51,750 bases of DNA from Phycisphaerae bacterium (GCA_030426385.1 JAUHYI010000029.1:1-51750); one strand, 5' to 3'. Counted from the first letter of the stretch, positions 1-6,820 are shown. Program-made: numbers and translations. Notes: generated by a model from the sequence alone, not told the origin.

Positions 1-150
1 CATCCGATCGATGATCGCCGCCACGCAATGGACCGATCATAAGAATCATCACCAAGTCGTTCAATCCCCCCCATCAATTATGAAATAATCGAGTTTTGCA
101 GCAGCCTGTTAGAGGGATTGTGTTTGTGGTTTTGTGAATATAAGAAAAAA
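1..150. other. Left edge, no gene assigned
   Basis: Short frames run off the left edge on both strands: a + frame open to about base 86 and a - frame open from about base 75. Neither carries a recognisable motif, so either the end of a + gene or the start of a - gene could lie here. The stretch is AT-richer than what follows and leads into the terminator hairpin. Confidence 0.3.
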
Positions 151-180
151 CCCCACGGCATATTGTCGTGGGGTTTTTTT
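151..180. terminator. Strong intrinsic terminator, probably bidirectional
   Basis: CCCCACG (151-157) pairs with CGTGGGG (167-173). The stem can extend by three more pairs (GCA/TGT, one of them G-U) around a TAT loop, and seven T follow at 174-180. An A-rich run at 143-150 supplies the T-tract for the opposite strand, so it can also end transcripts of the - strand ferritin-like gene. Confidence 0.85.
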
Positions 181-217
181 GATTTGGTTTTTAGGAGGCG
201 ATAAGTCGCAACCGGGG

Positions 218-248
218 GAAACGGGACGCTGCGCGTCGCCCGCTAAAC
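218..248. repeat. Dispersed GC-rich palindromic repeat (family D, copy 1)
   Basis: The sequence CGGGACGCTGCGCGTC followed by GCCCGCTAAAC can fold on itself (GGGACGC against GCGTCGCCC). The same sequence occurs in reverse complement at 16091-16123 with one change, so it is a dispersed element rather than a local hairpin. A G-tract follows directly and runs to the stop codon of the - strand gene at 290. Confidence 0.6.
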
Positions 249-289
249 ATGGGGATGCGGGGGAAAAGTGGGGGGTGGGGTGGGGGGGG

Positions 290-745
290 TTAGGCGGATT
301 TGGAGGAGGTGATGCGGGCGGTGCCGACAGCCTCGATTTTGTTGAGGAATTTTTCGATTTCCTCGACGTCGTCGTTTTCGACTTCGATGTGGTCTTCGAG
401 CATGTTGCGGTAAGCGACATTGTTGCCACAGAATTCGAGGGCTTCGGTGTAGACGCGGACGGCATTGCGTTCGAGATTGAGGCTGTTTTCGAGCATCTCG
501 GTCAGGTCGTTGGTCTGCACGACTTCGGAAGGCTCAACGCAGGGCTTGCCGCCGAGGGAGACGACTTTGGCACCGAATTTTTTGACGTGGCCGAAGGATT
601 CGTCGGCATTGCCTGCGAAGAATTCTTCCCAGACGATGCGTTCGGGGCCCAGGAGGACCTGCGCGTATTGGTTGTACTGGATGAGGGCCGCCAATTCGAG
701 GGCAATGGCTTCGTTGAGTTTGGCGATGAGGTTGGGCTTATCCAT
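290..745 (-). CDS. Ferritin-like (bacterioferritin-type) diiron protein
   Basis: This 151-residue protein has the size and helix pattern of the bacterioferritin/ferritin-like family, cytosolic proteins that oxidise and store iron or act as diiron oxidases. Candidate metal ligands are E17 in the first helix, E49/H53 in ESFGHVKKFG, E92 in LERNAV, and the acidic helix around E121, E123 and D126. Compared with E. coli Bfr, the second helix has ExxxH instead of ExxH and the usual last-helix His appears to be Asp or Glu, so it may be a divergent branch. No haem Met was assigned. A good Shine-Dalgarno (AAGGA about 9 nt upstream) supports the ATG at 745. The gene is monocistronic between a G-rich repeat and the 151-180 terminator. 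Confidence 0.8.
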   Translation of the reverse strand: MDKPNLIAKLNEAIALELAALIQYNQYAQVLLGPERIVWEEFFAGNADESFGHVKKFGAKVVSLGGKPCVEPSEVVQTNDLTEMLENSLNLERNAVRVYTEALEFCGNNVAYRNMLEDHIEVENDDVEEIEKFLNKIEAVGTARITSSKSA

Positions 746-921
746 GGTTTTACGTCCTTGTGGTAGGTATGGGGGGCTGGGCTGCTTTTTATGGCCCGCT
801 TCGTATTTGGAATAATTCTAAACTAGGCGGGCGACTGTTGCAAGCGCGAAGTTTTCAGGAGCCCTGCCGGAGCCGAGCGGGAACGCGGGAGGATTGCGGT
901 TTGTGTGGAGAAGTGGGGCTG

Positions 922-944
922 GAAGTTGGAAGTTGGAAGTCGGA
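922..944. repeat. Heptanucleotide tandem array GGAAGTT, three units
   Basis: Three consecutive seven-base units (the last GGAAGTC), followed by degenerate GGAATT-type units to about 955. Intergenic, one of several period-7 arrays in the window. Confidence 0.7.
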
Positions 945-1119
945 ATTGGAATTTGAAAGTGGTCGAGCAAGTGGGGAGAAGAATGTGGGGGCATGTGGGG
1001 GAGGCATATGGGGAGGGGCATGTGGGGGGGGCATGCCGTGGCCTCTGCGACGCGTTCCCCTGACGCGTCAATAGCGCAGGGGAAAACGTGGGGGGGCAAT
1101 TGGATGGGTTTTGATGCGT

Positions 1120-1125
1120 TACAAT
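1120..1125 (+). promoter_or_regulatory. Putative -10 box (TACAAT) of the cupin gene
   Basis: TACAAT 40 nt before the chosen start would give a leader of roughly 30-35 nt that includes the Shine-Dalgarno. No good -35 is visible: TTGGAT at 1100 is only 14 bp away. Confidence 0.4.
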
Positions 1126-1165
1126 GCGCGTTTCCATTTTTAGAGAAAACGATCAGAAGGAAACG

Positions 1166-1510
1166 ATGGCCATGAAGATGACGAGTTACGACAAAGCCAA
1201 GCCTGTGGAGATGTTTCCGGGCGTGGTGCGGCGCACGATGGCATACAACAAGGATGTGATCCTGTGCCAATTTGAATTGGCCGCGGGCGCGAAGATTCCA
1301 TTGCACAACCATCCGCCGTCGCAGATCGGCTACGTGATTTCGGGACGCGTGAATCTGTTGGCCCCCGATGGCAGTGTGTTACAGGAATGCGTGGCTGGTG
1401 ATAGTTACGTGATCGATCCGAATGTGATGCACGGTGCTGAAGCGATCGAAGCGACGGTGTTTGTGGAATGTTTTAATCCGTCTCGGCCTGAGTATGAGGA
1501 TCTGGGGTAG
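1166..1510 (+). CDS. Small single-domain cupin protein
   Basis: The 114-residue product is a stand-alone cupin. Motif 1 is seen as HNHPPSQIGYVISG, with the HxH pair kept and Gln where many cupins have the metal-binding Glu. Motif 2 is GDSYVIDPNVMHGAEA, ending in the His ligand. Such small cupins bind a metal and act as sugar- or small-molecule-binding enzymes or sensors; the substrate cannot be read here. The frame extends upstream to 1124, but GAAGG lies 5 nt before the ATG at 1166, so that start is preferred. It stands alone between repeat-rich gaps, with no neighbour that suggests a pathway. Confidence 0.85.
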   Translation: MAMKMTSYDKAKPVEMFPGVVRRTMAYNKDVILCQFELAAGAKIPLHNHPPSQIGYVISGRVNLLAPDGSVLQECVAGDSYVIDPNVMHGAEAIEATVFVECFNPSRPEYEDLG

Positions 1511-1523
1511 GGCGGCGTGGAAT

Positions 1524-1550
1524 AACCACAGAGGCACAGAGACACAGAGG
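1524..1550. repeat. CACAGAG-type dispersed repeat (copy 1)
   Basis: ACCACAGAGGCACAGAGACACAGAGG-like sequence directly after the cupin gene. Related copies lie at 3201-3236 and 14641-14670, also shortly after genes. Similar CACAGAG strings are common in many environmental bacterial genomes. Confidence 0.7.
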
Positions 1551-1575
1551 AAGGCAGGGGAGGGGATGGGGTGGA

Positions 1576-1603
1576 GTTAAAAGTTAAAAGTTAAAAGTTA
1601 AAA
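1576..1603. repeat. Heptanucleotide array GTTAAAA, four units
   Basis: Four perfect GTTAAAA units. The same unit recurs at 46703-46737 and 49094-49156. Confidence 0.85.
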
Positions 1604-1739
1604 GTAGAAAGCAAGAAGCACGAGTTTGCGTGGGGACGTGTGTGTGTGGTGAGGGGGGAGTGGGGGGGTAATAGCCCGCGATGAATATCGCGCGGCGGGA
1701 AGGCGGAAGATGTAAGGCATGATGACGTTTGGTGCCTGT

Positions 1740-1782
1740 CGATATCTTGCCGAATCTTGCAGAAATCTTGCCGATATCTTGC
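1740..1782. repeat. Short tandem repeat, units of 10-11 bp ending ATCTTGC
   Basis: Units CGATATCTTGC, CGAATCTTGC, AGAAATCTTGC and CGATATCTTGC lie head to tail, followed by a diverged CGACATTC. The first and fourth units are identical. Not period 7, unlike the neighbouring arrays. Confidence 0.75.
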
Positions 1783-1918
1783 CGACATTCTGTGGCCATC
1801 GACATCCGGGTAACTGACGCAGGCACTGTGCGTGCTGCGCTAAATGGGGATATTTTCGGGGATCACGGCGTGATTTTACGTCAGCGATATCGCCATGCGT
1901 CACACGTTTCGCGACTCG

Positions 1919-1963
1919 CATCACGCATCACGCATCATCACGTACCCGCATCACGTATCACGT
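1919..1963. repeat. Degenerate heptad array CATCACG
   Basis: CATCACG units (1919-1932) continue as CATCATCACG, CATCACG and TATCACG. The array ends about 17 nt from the stop codon of the - strand sigma factor gene. Confidence 0.6.
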
Positions 1964-1980
1964 GCACACGCGGCACCCGG

Positions 1981-2997
1981 TCAGGCGACCTGAGCGTGGG
2001 CGAGTTCGTACTCGGGTTCGTGTTCAGCTTCGCAGGCGGCGTCGGCCAATGGTGCGGACTTCGGTGCGGACTTCTTGGCAGAGGTGGATGCCGATGTGGT
2101 TGTGGTGGCTTTTTTGCGTCGGCGTTTAGGTTTGTCGTGATCCGTCGAGAAGGGATCGTCACTGGTCATGCGCGTGTTTAGTTTTTTGAGAGCTTCGATT
2201 TCGATCTGACGGACGCGCTCACGGGTGAGGCCGATTTCCTGGCCGATTTCCTTGAGGGTTAGCGGTTCATTGCCGTCGAGGCCGAAGCGGAGGCGCAGGA
2301 TAGTGGCTTCGCGTTCGTCAATGGAATCCAATAATTCGCGGATGGTGCCCAGTTCGTCCTCGCCCAACATCTGTTCGTCGGGGGCAGGGGTTTTGTCGTC
2401 CATGAGCATGTCGGTGATGGTGCGATTCTCATCATCGCCTGCGCCGGAGACGGACGTCTGTGCAGGCCGTTGGAATGCACGAACAGCCTTGCGGATGATG
2501 CGGACTTTTTTCTGGGGTAAATCGAGAGCTTTGGCGAGTTCAGCGGTGTTGGGCGATCGGCCGAGTTCTTCTTCCAACTCGCGGTGGACTTTTTTCCACT
2601 TGCCAATGAGTTCGACCATGTAGGCAGGGATGTGCACGGGCTGGACTGCGTTAATCAAAGCGCGTTTGATGGCCTGCTTGATCCACCAACTGGCATAGGT
2701 GCTAAAGCGAGCGCCCTGATCGGGGTCAAAGCCTTCGACCGCGCGGAGTAGGCCGAGATTGCCTTCTTCAATGAGATCGGTCAAAGGTAAGCCGCGTTTG
2801 GAATAGCGTTTGGCAATGCTGACGACCAAGCGAAGGTTGGACCGGATCATGGTGTCGCGGGCTTGGGGGCAGTTTTCGTGAATGATCTGCCAACAGAGTT
2901 CTTTTTCCTGATCCGCGGTGAGCAGGGGAAGTTCGTCGATCTGGCGCAGATAGAGTTCTATGCCGGGTTTAACGCTTTTTGGTGCCATAGATGCCAT
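1981..2997 (-). CDS. RNA polymerase sigma-70 family factor (RpoD/RpoS-like, no region 1.1)
   Basis: This 338-residue protein directs RNA polymerase to promoters. Region 1.2 begins at about residue 13 ([13 protein letters not shown]). Regions 2.1-2.4 span about 45-125, with [19 protein letters not shown] and [16 protein letters not shown]. Region 3 follows, and region 4.2 ([19 protein letters not shown]) carries the -35-binding helix-turn-helix. Region 1.1 and the long non-conserved insert of primary factors are missing. In region 2.4 the Thr that reads the -10 element in E. coli RpoD is Lys here, so it may be a group 2 factor rather than the housekeeping one. A Lys/Thr/Ser/Ala-rich tail of about 55 residues after region 4 is unusual. 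ATG 2997 and ATG 2988 are both possible, and neither has a clear Shine-Dalgarno. Confidence 0.9.
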   Translation of the reverse strand: MASMAPKSVKPGIELYLRQIDELPLLTADQEKELCWQIIHENCPQARDTMIRSNLRLVVSIAKRYSKRGLPLTDLIEEGNLGLLRAVEGFDPDQGARFSTYASWWIKQAIKRALINAVQPVHIPAYMVELIGKWKKVHRELEEELGRSPNTAELAKALDLPQKKVRIIRKAVRAFQRPAQTSVSGAGDDENRTITDMLMDDKTPAPDEQMLGEDELGTIRELLDSIDEREATILRLRFGLDGNEPLTLKEIGQEIGLTRERVRQIEIEALKKLNTRMTSDDPFSTDHDKPKRRRKKATTTTSASTSAKKSAPKSAPLADAACEAEHEPEYELAHAQVA

Positions 2998-3200
2998 CCG
3001 TTTTGGGAGGTTTGGTCGGTGGGGTCAATCAGAGAGCCCTGGGATTTTTGTGCGCGGGGTTACGTCACCCGCATTGGCCCCACATTCGTGTCCCGTCAAA
3101 CTGATCGGGTGGATGGAGGGATGGCTTAAGTGTTACCGGACGGTGCTGCGGATATTTTATGGGACGTTGTGGGTTGGGAGGGATAGGGGGGCGGGGGGGG

Positions 3201-3236
3201 AATAACAAAGAAGCACAGAGGCACAGAGGCAATGAG
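3201..3236. repeat. CACAGAG-type dispersed repeat (copy 2)
   Basis: AATAACAAAGAAGCACAGAG followed by GCACAGAGGCAATGAGGAAG, closely related to 1524-1550, including the leading AATAAC. Confidence 0.65.
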
Positions 3237-3291
3237 GAAGGCGGGGAGAAAGCGGGAAGTATTGCCGGAGAAATGTGGGTAGTGGTTCGCT

Positions 3292-3365
3292 TTAACGAGC
3301 CGCGACCGTCAGGGAGCGGGCCAAACCTGTTGGAAACCCGTTCCCTGACGGTCGCGGCTCGTTAA
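3292..3365. repeat. Large inverted repeat with 29-nt arms
   Basis: Left arm 3292-3320 and right arm 3337-3365 are reverse complements with a single mismatch (allowing a G-U pair), separated by a 16-nt loop. The core is AACGAGCCGCGACCGTCAGG. An outer AGTGGT/ACCACT pair (about 3280 and 3381) suggests the full element is about 110 bp. Translated, the arms give the NEPRPSG...RSLTVAAR peptide I recall from spurious planctomycete ORF calls. It could act as a bidirectional hairpin or be a non-autonomous mobile element. Confidence 0.85.
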
Positions 3366-3466
3366 GCATTTCAAAATGTACCACTGCCGAAATGTGTGTG
3401 TGGGGCGGGGCGGGGCGGGTCAGGTATGCGGGGGAAATGTGGGGGGGTGGGGCGTGGGGCGTGGGG

Positions 3467-4444
3467 TTAGGGGTTGGCTTGGGTGTGGGCGACGGCGGCG
3501 GCACCGATGAAGCCTGCGTCGTTGCCTAGTTGTGCGGGGACGAGCTGGACATGTTCGGGGACGACGTTCCAGGTGAGGGCTTGGAATTCTGCCCGGATGC
3601 GACTGAATAGATAGTCACCCGCGGCGATCATGCCCCCAGCGAAGACGATCATTTGCGGGTCGAGGATTCGGCAAAAATTGACGCAAGCGATGGCCAGATA
3701 CATGGCCGTTTCCTCGGCAACCTGGGCGGCGATGGGGTCGCCGGTCTGGGCCGTGTCGAAGACATCCTTGGCCGTGAGTGTGCCAGTGTTAGCGAGGATG
3801 GATGCGAGTGCCGAGGCCTCGGCATTGGGTGATTGTTCGAGTGCTTCGCGGGCACGTTTCGCGGTGTGCGGTGCTGAGGCGTAGCTTTCGAGTGTGCCGA
3901 GCGTTTTGGCAGCACCGGGTCGTCCGTGGGGTTGGACGATCATGTGTCCGATTTCCCCGGCGAATCCCGCGTGGCCGTGGACGAGTTTACCGTTGGTGAT
4001 GATGCCGCCGCCGATGCCGGTGCCGAGTGTGATCATGACCATGTATTTGATGGCCTGATCGCGACCGGCCCCAGCCCAGAATTCGCCGAAGGCCGCAGCG
4101 TTGGCGTCGTTTTCGAGATAGGTGGGTCGGCCGATTTTTTGTCGCAGCAATTTCGCCAGGGGGGTATCGCTGAAATTGGGAAGGTTGGGCGATCGTTTGA
4201 TGATGCCGTTTTCAAAATCGATGGCCCCGGGCGAACCGATGCCGATCGCCGCGACCTGATCGATGGGAAGGTTGGCCGCATTGGCGAGGGTTTGGCACAC
4301 ATTGGCGAGGGCATCGACCAGCGCGTCGACGCTGGCCTGGCTGGGGGTGGCAACGCTGGTCTGGGTCAAAATCGTGCCAGCATCGTCGACAATGCCTGCT
4401 TTGATGTTGGTCCCGCCGAGATCTAGTCCGATATAGTTTGGCAT
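3467..4444 (-). CDS. ROK family sugar kinase (glucokinase-like)
   Basis: The 325-residue protein has the ROK architecture. The N-terminal phosphate loop is DLGGTNIKAGIVDD (residues 8-21), the catalytic region is YLENDANAAAFGEFWAG with the base Asp, followed by TLGTGIGGGII and the EIGHMIV motif. ROK kinases phosphorylate glucose, N-acetylglucosamine or related sugars, or serve as regulators. There is no DNA-binding N-terminus, so a kinase is likely. The zinc-site motif that normally follows GH (CxCGxxGCxE) is here HGRPGAAKTLGTLE, with all three Cys absent, so the structural zinc is probably lost. Start at ATG 4444; no Shine-Dalgarno is obvious. The gene is solitary. Confidence 0.9.
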   Translation of the reverse strand: MPNYIGLDLGGTNIKAGIVDDAGTILTQTSVATPSQASVDALVDALANVCQTLANAANLPIDQVAAIGIGSPGAIDFENGIIKRSPNLPNFSDTPLAKLLRQKIGRPTYLENDANAAAFGEFWAGAGRDQAIKYMVMITLGTGIGGGIITNGKLVHGHAGFAGEIGHMIVQPHGRPGAAKTLGTLESYASAPHTAKRAREALEQSPNAEASALASILANTGTLTAKDVFDTAQTGDPIAAQVAEETAMYLAIACVNFCRILDPQMIVFAGGMIAAGDYLFSRIRAEFQALTWNVVPEHVQLVPAQLGNDAGFIGAAAVAHTQANP

Positions 4445-4630
4445 GGCGAAGTTTGGGGCAGTTAGGGTCGTGAATCGTGAGTCCGCGTGAGTCCGACTGT
4501 GTAAATCGCGAAAGGATTATGGTAATGGATTGATGGGGTGGGAGCGATTCAGGGATTTTGATCAGCATAAGTGAACGCGCAGGAAATGTGGAAGGGCAAA
4601 TCGCGCGGGGGGATGCGGGGGAATGTGGGC

Positions 4631-4750
4631 GGGGGGCGCTAAGCCGCAAACGGCGGGGGCCGAAGAGGGTCAATCGTGCGGGGGAAAGTGGGGGGGCGCT
4701 AAGCCGCAAGCGGTGGGGACCAAAGCGGGCCAATCGCGCAGGGGAAAGTG
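4631..4750 (+). repeat. Two tandem copies of a 60-bp composite G-rich element
   Basis: 4631-4690 and 4691-4750 are the same 60-bp unit with a few transitions. Each starts GGGGGGCGCTAAGCCGCAA, has a CGG...GGG..CC.AAG.GGG..CAATCG middle, and ends GC.GGGGAAAGTG before the next G-tract. A partial copy lies just upstream (4593-4630). Another full-length unit aligns at 9033-9092, and half elements occur elsewhere, so this is a dispersed family. Confidence 0.85.
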
Positions 4751-4790
4751 GGGGGGGGGATGTGGGGGGGCGTGGGGGGGGGGAAATTGC

Positions 4791-4796
4791 TATGCT
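4791..4796 (+). promoter_or_regulatory. Putative -10 box (TATGCT), leaderless sulP start
   Basis: TATGCT ends 8 nt before the ATG at 4805, which would put the transcription start at or next to the start codon. The -35 region falls inside a pure G-tract, so recognition would depend on the -10. Confidence 0.4.
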
Positions 4797-4804
4797 CGCG
4801 GGTA

Positions 4805-6649
4805 ATGAAATTGCATGAGTCAGACATGATTAGGCGGGGGTTGGCGATGGGGGTTGAGCCCTTGGTTGAGCCGTTGGTGCGGTTCGGGCGATCGATGCGA
4901 ACGTATAACGCCAAAGCGCTACGGCAGGATGCAGTGGCAGGCCTAAGCGTGGCAGTGATCGGCGTGCCCCAGGCGATGGCCTATGCGATCATCGCGGGGG
5001 TTCGGCCCGAGTACGGTATATACACGTTGGTGTTTCAATGTTTGATCGGCAGTTTTTTTAACAGTCAGCCGTTGCTGAGTGTCGGACCGATCAATACGCA
5101 GTCGTTGTTGGTGGCCTCAATCGTGACGCGGATCGCGGTGCCTGGCGATGAGGCGATGTATCTGTCGCTGGTGATCGGGCTGACATTTTTGAAAGGTTTG
5201 ATCCAGATCGGTTTGGCAGAATTGCGGATGGGGAATCTGGTTCGATACGTGAGCCATGCGGTGGTGGTGGGTTTTACCGGCGGAGCAGGCGTGCTGATCG
5301 CGGCGGGGCAGGTGCGTAGTTTCCTGGGGATATCAGCGGAGCGCAGTGGATCGCAATGGCCGGGGCTGGTGGGGATCGGTCAGCAGTTGTGGCCGCACTG
5401 GGATCAGGCCAGCGGTGCGTCGGTGGCGATGGGGAGCGTGGCGTTGGGTTTGATGATCGGGGTGCGTTATGTGTGGCGATTAGCGCCGGGGCCGTTGTTG
5501 GCCGTGGTGGGCACCGGTGCGTTGGTGTGGTTGTTGGGATGGCATGGCGATCAGTTGCCGTTGGTGGGCGCGTTGCCGGATAGCTTGCCGATGCCGAGTT
5601 GGCCAGCGTTTGGATTGATGTTGGCGCATCTTGATGCGATGTTGGCCGGTGCGTTGGCGCTGGCGTTGTTGGGATTGATCGAAGCGTATGCGATCGGCAA
5701 ATCGATCAGCGCGAAAACGGGCGAGCCGGTCAGTGCCAATCAGGAAATGTTCAGCCAGGGATTGACGAGTTTTGTGACGAGTTTCATGTCATGCATTCCA
5801 GGGTCAGGCAGTTTTTCACGGTCAGCGATCAACCAATTATCGGGCGCAAAAACGGCATTGAGTGGCGTATTCAATGCCATGTTCGTGCTGGTGATTTATC
5901 TGTTGTTCGCCCCGGCAGCGCAGTACATTCCGATGGCAGCGATCGCGGCGATTCTGTTTGTGGTGGCGTATAAACTGGTGGATTGGCGCTATTTTTTAAA
6001 AATTGCCAAGAGCAATCGCGCGGATGCGACGGTGTGTTTCGGGACGTTTTTGGCGACGTTGTTTACACCGTTGAAATATGCGGTTTTTATCGGCATCGCG
6101 ATGAACGTGGCGTTGTATCTGCGGCGAGCACGGCAGGTGTATATCACGGAGATGGTGAACCCAGATGATGAAGACGGTGATGTGACCAGTGCGAAAACGA
6201 CAGTGCAATTGATTGAGAGGCCGGTGCGTGAAAATGTTGCCAGTCGCGCTGTGATGTTTTTGCAATTGGAAGGAAATTTGTTTTTCGCAACAGCCGATGA
6301 ATTGGAAGAACGGTTTAATCGATTGTCAGCGAGTGAGACGAAGATTGTGATCCTGCGATTGAAACGGACGCATATGGTAGACGCCACGGTGATGGGCGTT
6401 TTTGAACAGTTTGCCCGACATATGCAGGCCAAGGGTGGTCAGTTGTTGTTATGCGGCGTGCGTCGCCGGATGTTTGAACGGATGGATGAGTTTGGATTGG
6501 TGGATGCGATCGGCCGGAATAATGTGTTCGAAACGAGCGATGGCGTTTTCGCCAGTGCGCGAGCGGCGTTTGATCGGGCCGAGGTGTTGATGGGCCGAGG
6601 TGTTGCGGATGGTGATCGTGGTGATAATAGTGTGAGTCGTGAGTCGTGA
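4805..6649 (+). CDS. SulP family anion transporter with C-terminal STAS domain
   Basis: This 614-residue inner-membrane protein belongs to SLC26/SulP, which moves sulfate, bicarbonate or other anions. The signature is near the N-terminus (DAVAGLSVAVIGVPQAMAYA), followed by about 12 hydrophobic segments, then a cytosolic STAS domain in roughly the last 130 residues (VMFLQLEGNLFFATADELEE; VILRLKRTHMVDATVMG). The frame is open to 4748, but that part translates the G-tract repeat, so ATG 4805, just after a -10-like box, is preferred; ATG 4847 is an alternative. The last residues (NSVSRES) and the stop codon are encoded by the heptad array 6632-6701, so the native C-terminus has been altered by the repeat. 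Substrate unknown. Confidence 0.92.
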   Translation: MKLHESDMIRRGLAMGVEPLVEPLVRFGRSMRTYNAKALRQDAVAGLSVAVIGVPQAMAYAIIAGVRPEYGIYTLVFQCLIGSFFNSQPLLSVGPINTQSLLVASIVTRIAVPGDEAMYLSLVIGLTFLKGLIQIGLAELRMGNLVRYVSHAVVVGFTGGAGVLIAAGQVRSFLGISAERSGSQWPGLVGIGQQLWPHWDQASGASVAMGSVALGLMIGVRYVWRLAPGPLLAVVGTGALVWLLGWHGDQLPLVGALPDSLPMPSWPAFGLMLAHLDAMLAGALALALLGLIEAYAIGKSISAKTGEPVSANQEMFSQGLTSFVTSFMSCIPGSGSFSRSAINQLSGAKTALSGVFNAMFVLVIYLLFAPAAQYIPMAAIAAILFVVAYKLVDWRYFLKIAKSNRADATVCFGTFLATLFTPLKYAVFIGIAMNVALYLRRARQVYITEMVNPDDEDGDVTSAKTTVQLIERPVRENVASRAVMFLQLEGNLFFATADELEERFNRLSASETKIVILRLKRTHMVDATVMGVFEQFARHMQAKGGQLLLCGVRRRMFERMDEFGLVDAIGRNNVFETSDGVFASARAAFDRAEVLMGRGVADGDRGDNSVSRES

Positions 6650-6701
6650 GTCGTGAGTCGTGAGTCGTGAGTCGTGAGTCGTGATTCGTGATTCGTGAGT
6701 C
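6632..6701. repeat. Heptanucleotide array GTGAGTC, ten units
   Basis: Seven perfect GTGAGTC units (6632-6680), two GTGATTC units, then GTGAGTC again. The array begins inside the 3' end of sulP and provides its stop codon. Confidence 0.95.
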
Positions 6702-6707
6702 GGGCGG

Positions 6708-6752
6708 GCCCCAAAGCGGGTTAATCGCACGGGGGGAAATGTGGGGGGGGGG
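6708..6752 (+). repeat. 3' half of the composite G-rich element
   Basis: CCCCAAAGCGGGTTAATCGC leads into ACGGGGGGAAATGTGGGGGG. It matches the second half of the 60-bp unit at 4691-4750 and continues directly from the heptad array. Confidence 0.75.
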
Positions 6753-6785
6753 ATCGCGGTGGGGTGGTGATTGGATTAGCATGGG

Positions 6786-6813
6786 TTGTGGGAATCAGGA
6801 TAAGAAATAGAAC
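6786..6813 (+). promoter_or_regulatory. Putative promoter of the family 9 glycosyltransferase gene
   Basis: TTGTGG (6786-6791), 16 bp, TAGAAC (6808-6813), then 7 nt to the ATG at 6821. The -35 is the same hexamer, with the same spacer length, as the better promoter before ispH. The -10 is weak. Confidence 0.35.
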
Positions 6814-6820
6814 CAGACTG

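Larger units (their letters stand above)
746..1165. other. Intergenic gap with G-tract repeats and a short heptad array
   Basis: No convincing gene. It holds a GGAAGTT heptad array (922-944), a run of ATGTGGGGG-like tracts (968-1036), and an imperfect hairpin in which GTTCCCCTGACGC (1058-1070) faces GCGCAGGGGAAAAC (1075-1088). A last G-tract lies at 1089-1096. Long frames across it are artefacts of the repeats. Confidence 0.6.
1511..1980. other. Repeat-filled intergenic gap
   Basis: No supported gene. In order: a CACAGAG-type repeat (1524-1550), a GTTAAAA heptad array (1576-1603), a G-tract (1655-1668), a 10-11 bp ATCTTGC array (1740-1782) and an ATCACGC-like heptad array (1919-1963) ending at the stop codon of the - strand sigma factor gene. 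The overlapping long frames on both strands are low-complexity artefacts. Confidence 0.6.
2998..3466. other. Intergenic gap with a long inverted repeat and G-tracts
   Basis: No gene supported. It holds a CACAGAG repeat (3201-3236), the 3292-3365 inverted repeat and a GGGGAAATGTGGGGGGG tract (3430-3450) that runs toward the stop codon of the ROK kinase gene. Promoters of the sigma factor should lie in 2998-3150, but no clear hexamers were seen. Confidence 0.6.
4445..4804. other. Intergenic gap carrying tandem composite repeats
   Basis: No gene supported. The first 130 bases contain GTGAATC/GTGAGTC-like words (4473-4497). The rest is a stack of composite G-rich elements (4593-4790), then the sulP -10 box. 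A + strand frame through 4558-4818 reads Gly-rich repeat sequence and was discounted. Confidence 0.6.

Noticed and set aside
1..85. Partial gene at the left edge
   Set aside because: Fewer than 30 codons visible on either strand with no motif, so neither strand nor frame can be decided.
134..766. 210-residue + strand ORF antisense to the ferritin-like gene
   Set aside because: Shadow of a high-GC gene. The - strand product has a clear family, a Shine-Dalgarno and a terminator.
1524..1550. CACAGAG strings as a CRISPR array
   Set aside because: Period too short, no unique spacers, and no cas genes in the window.
1598..1924. Several - strand ORFs of 65-108 residues and a + strand ORF of 150 residues (1729-2181)
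   Set aside because: Low-complexity products of tandem repeats, overlapping the sigma factor gene; no motifs.
3159..3504. Two overlapping ORFs whose products end NEPRPSG..., RSLTVAAR on opposite strands
   Set aside because: They are translations of the two arms of the 3292-3365 inverted repeat, with G-tract Gly/Pro sequence on either side; no ribosome-binding site.
4748..4804. Upstream start of the SulP ORF (Gly/Trp-rich leader)
   Set aside because: It translates the composite G-tract repeat. A -10-like box and the ATG at 4805 fit better.
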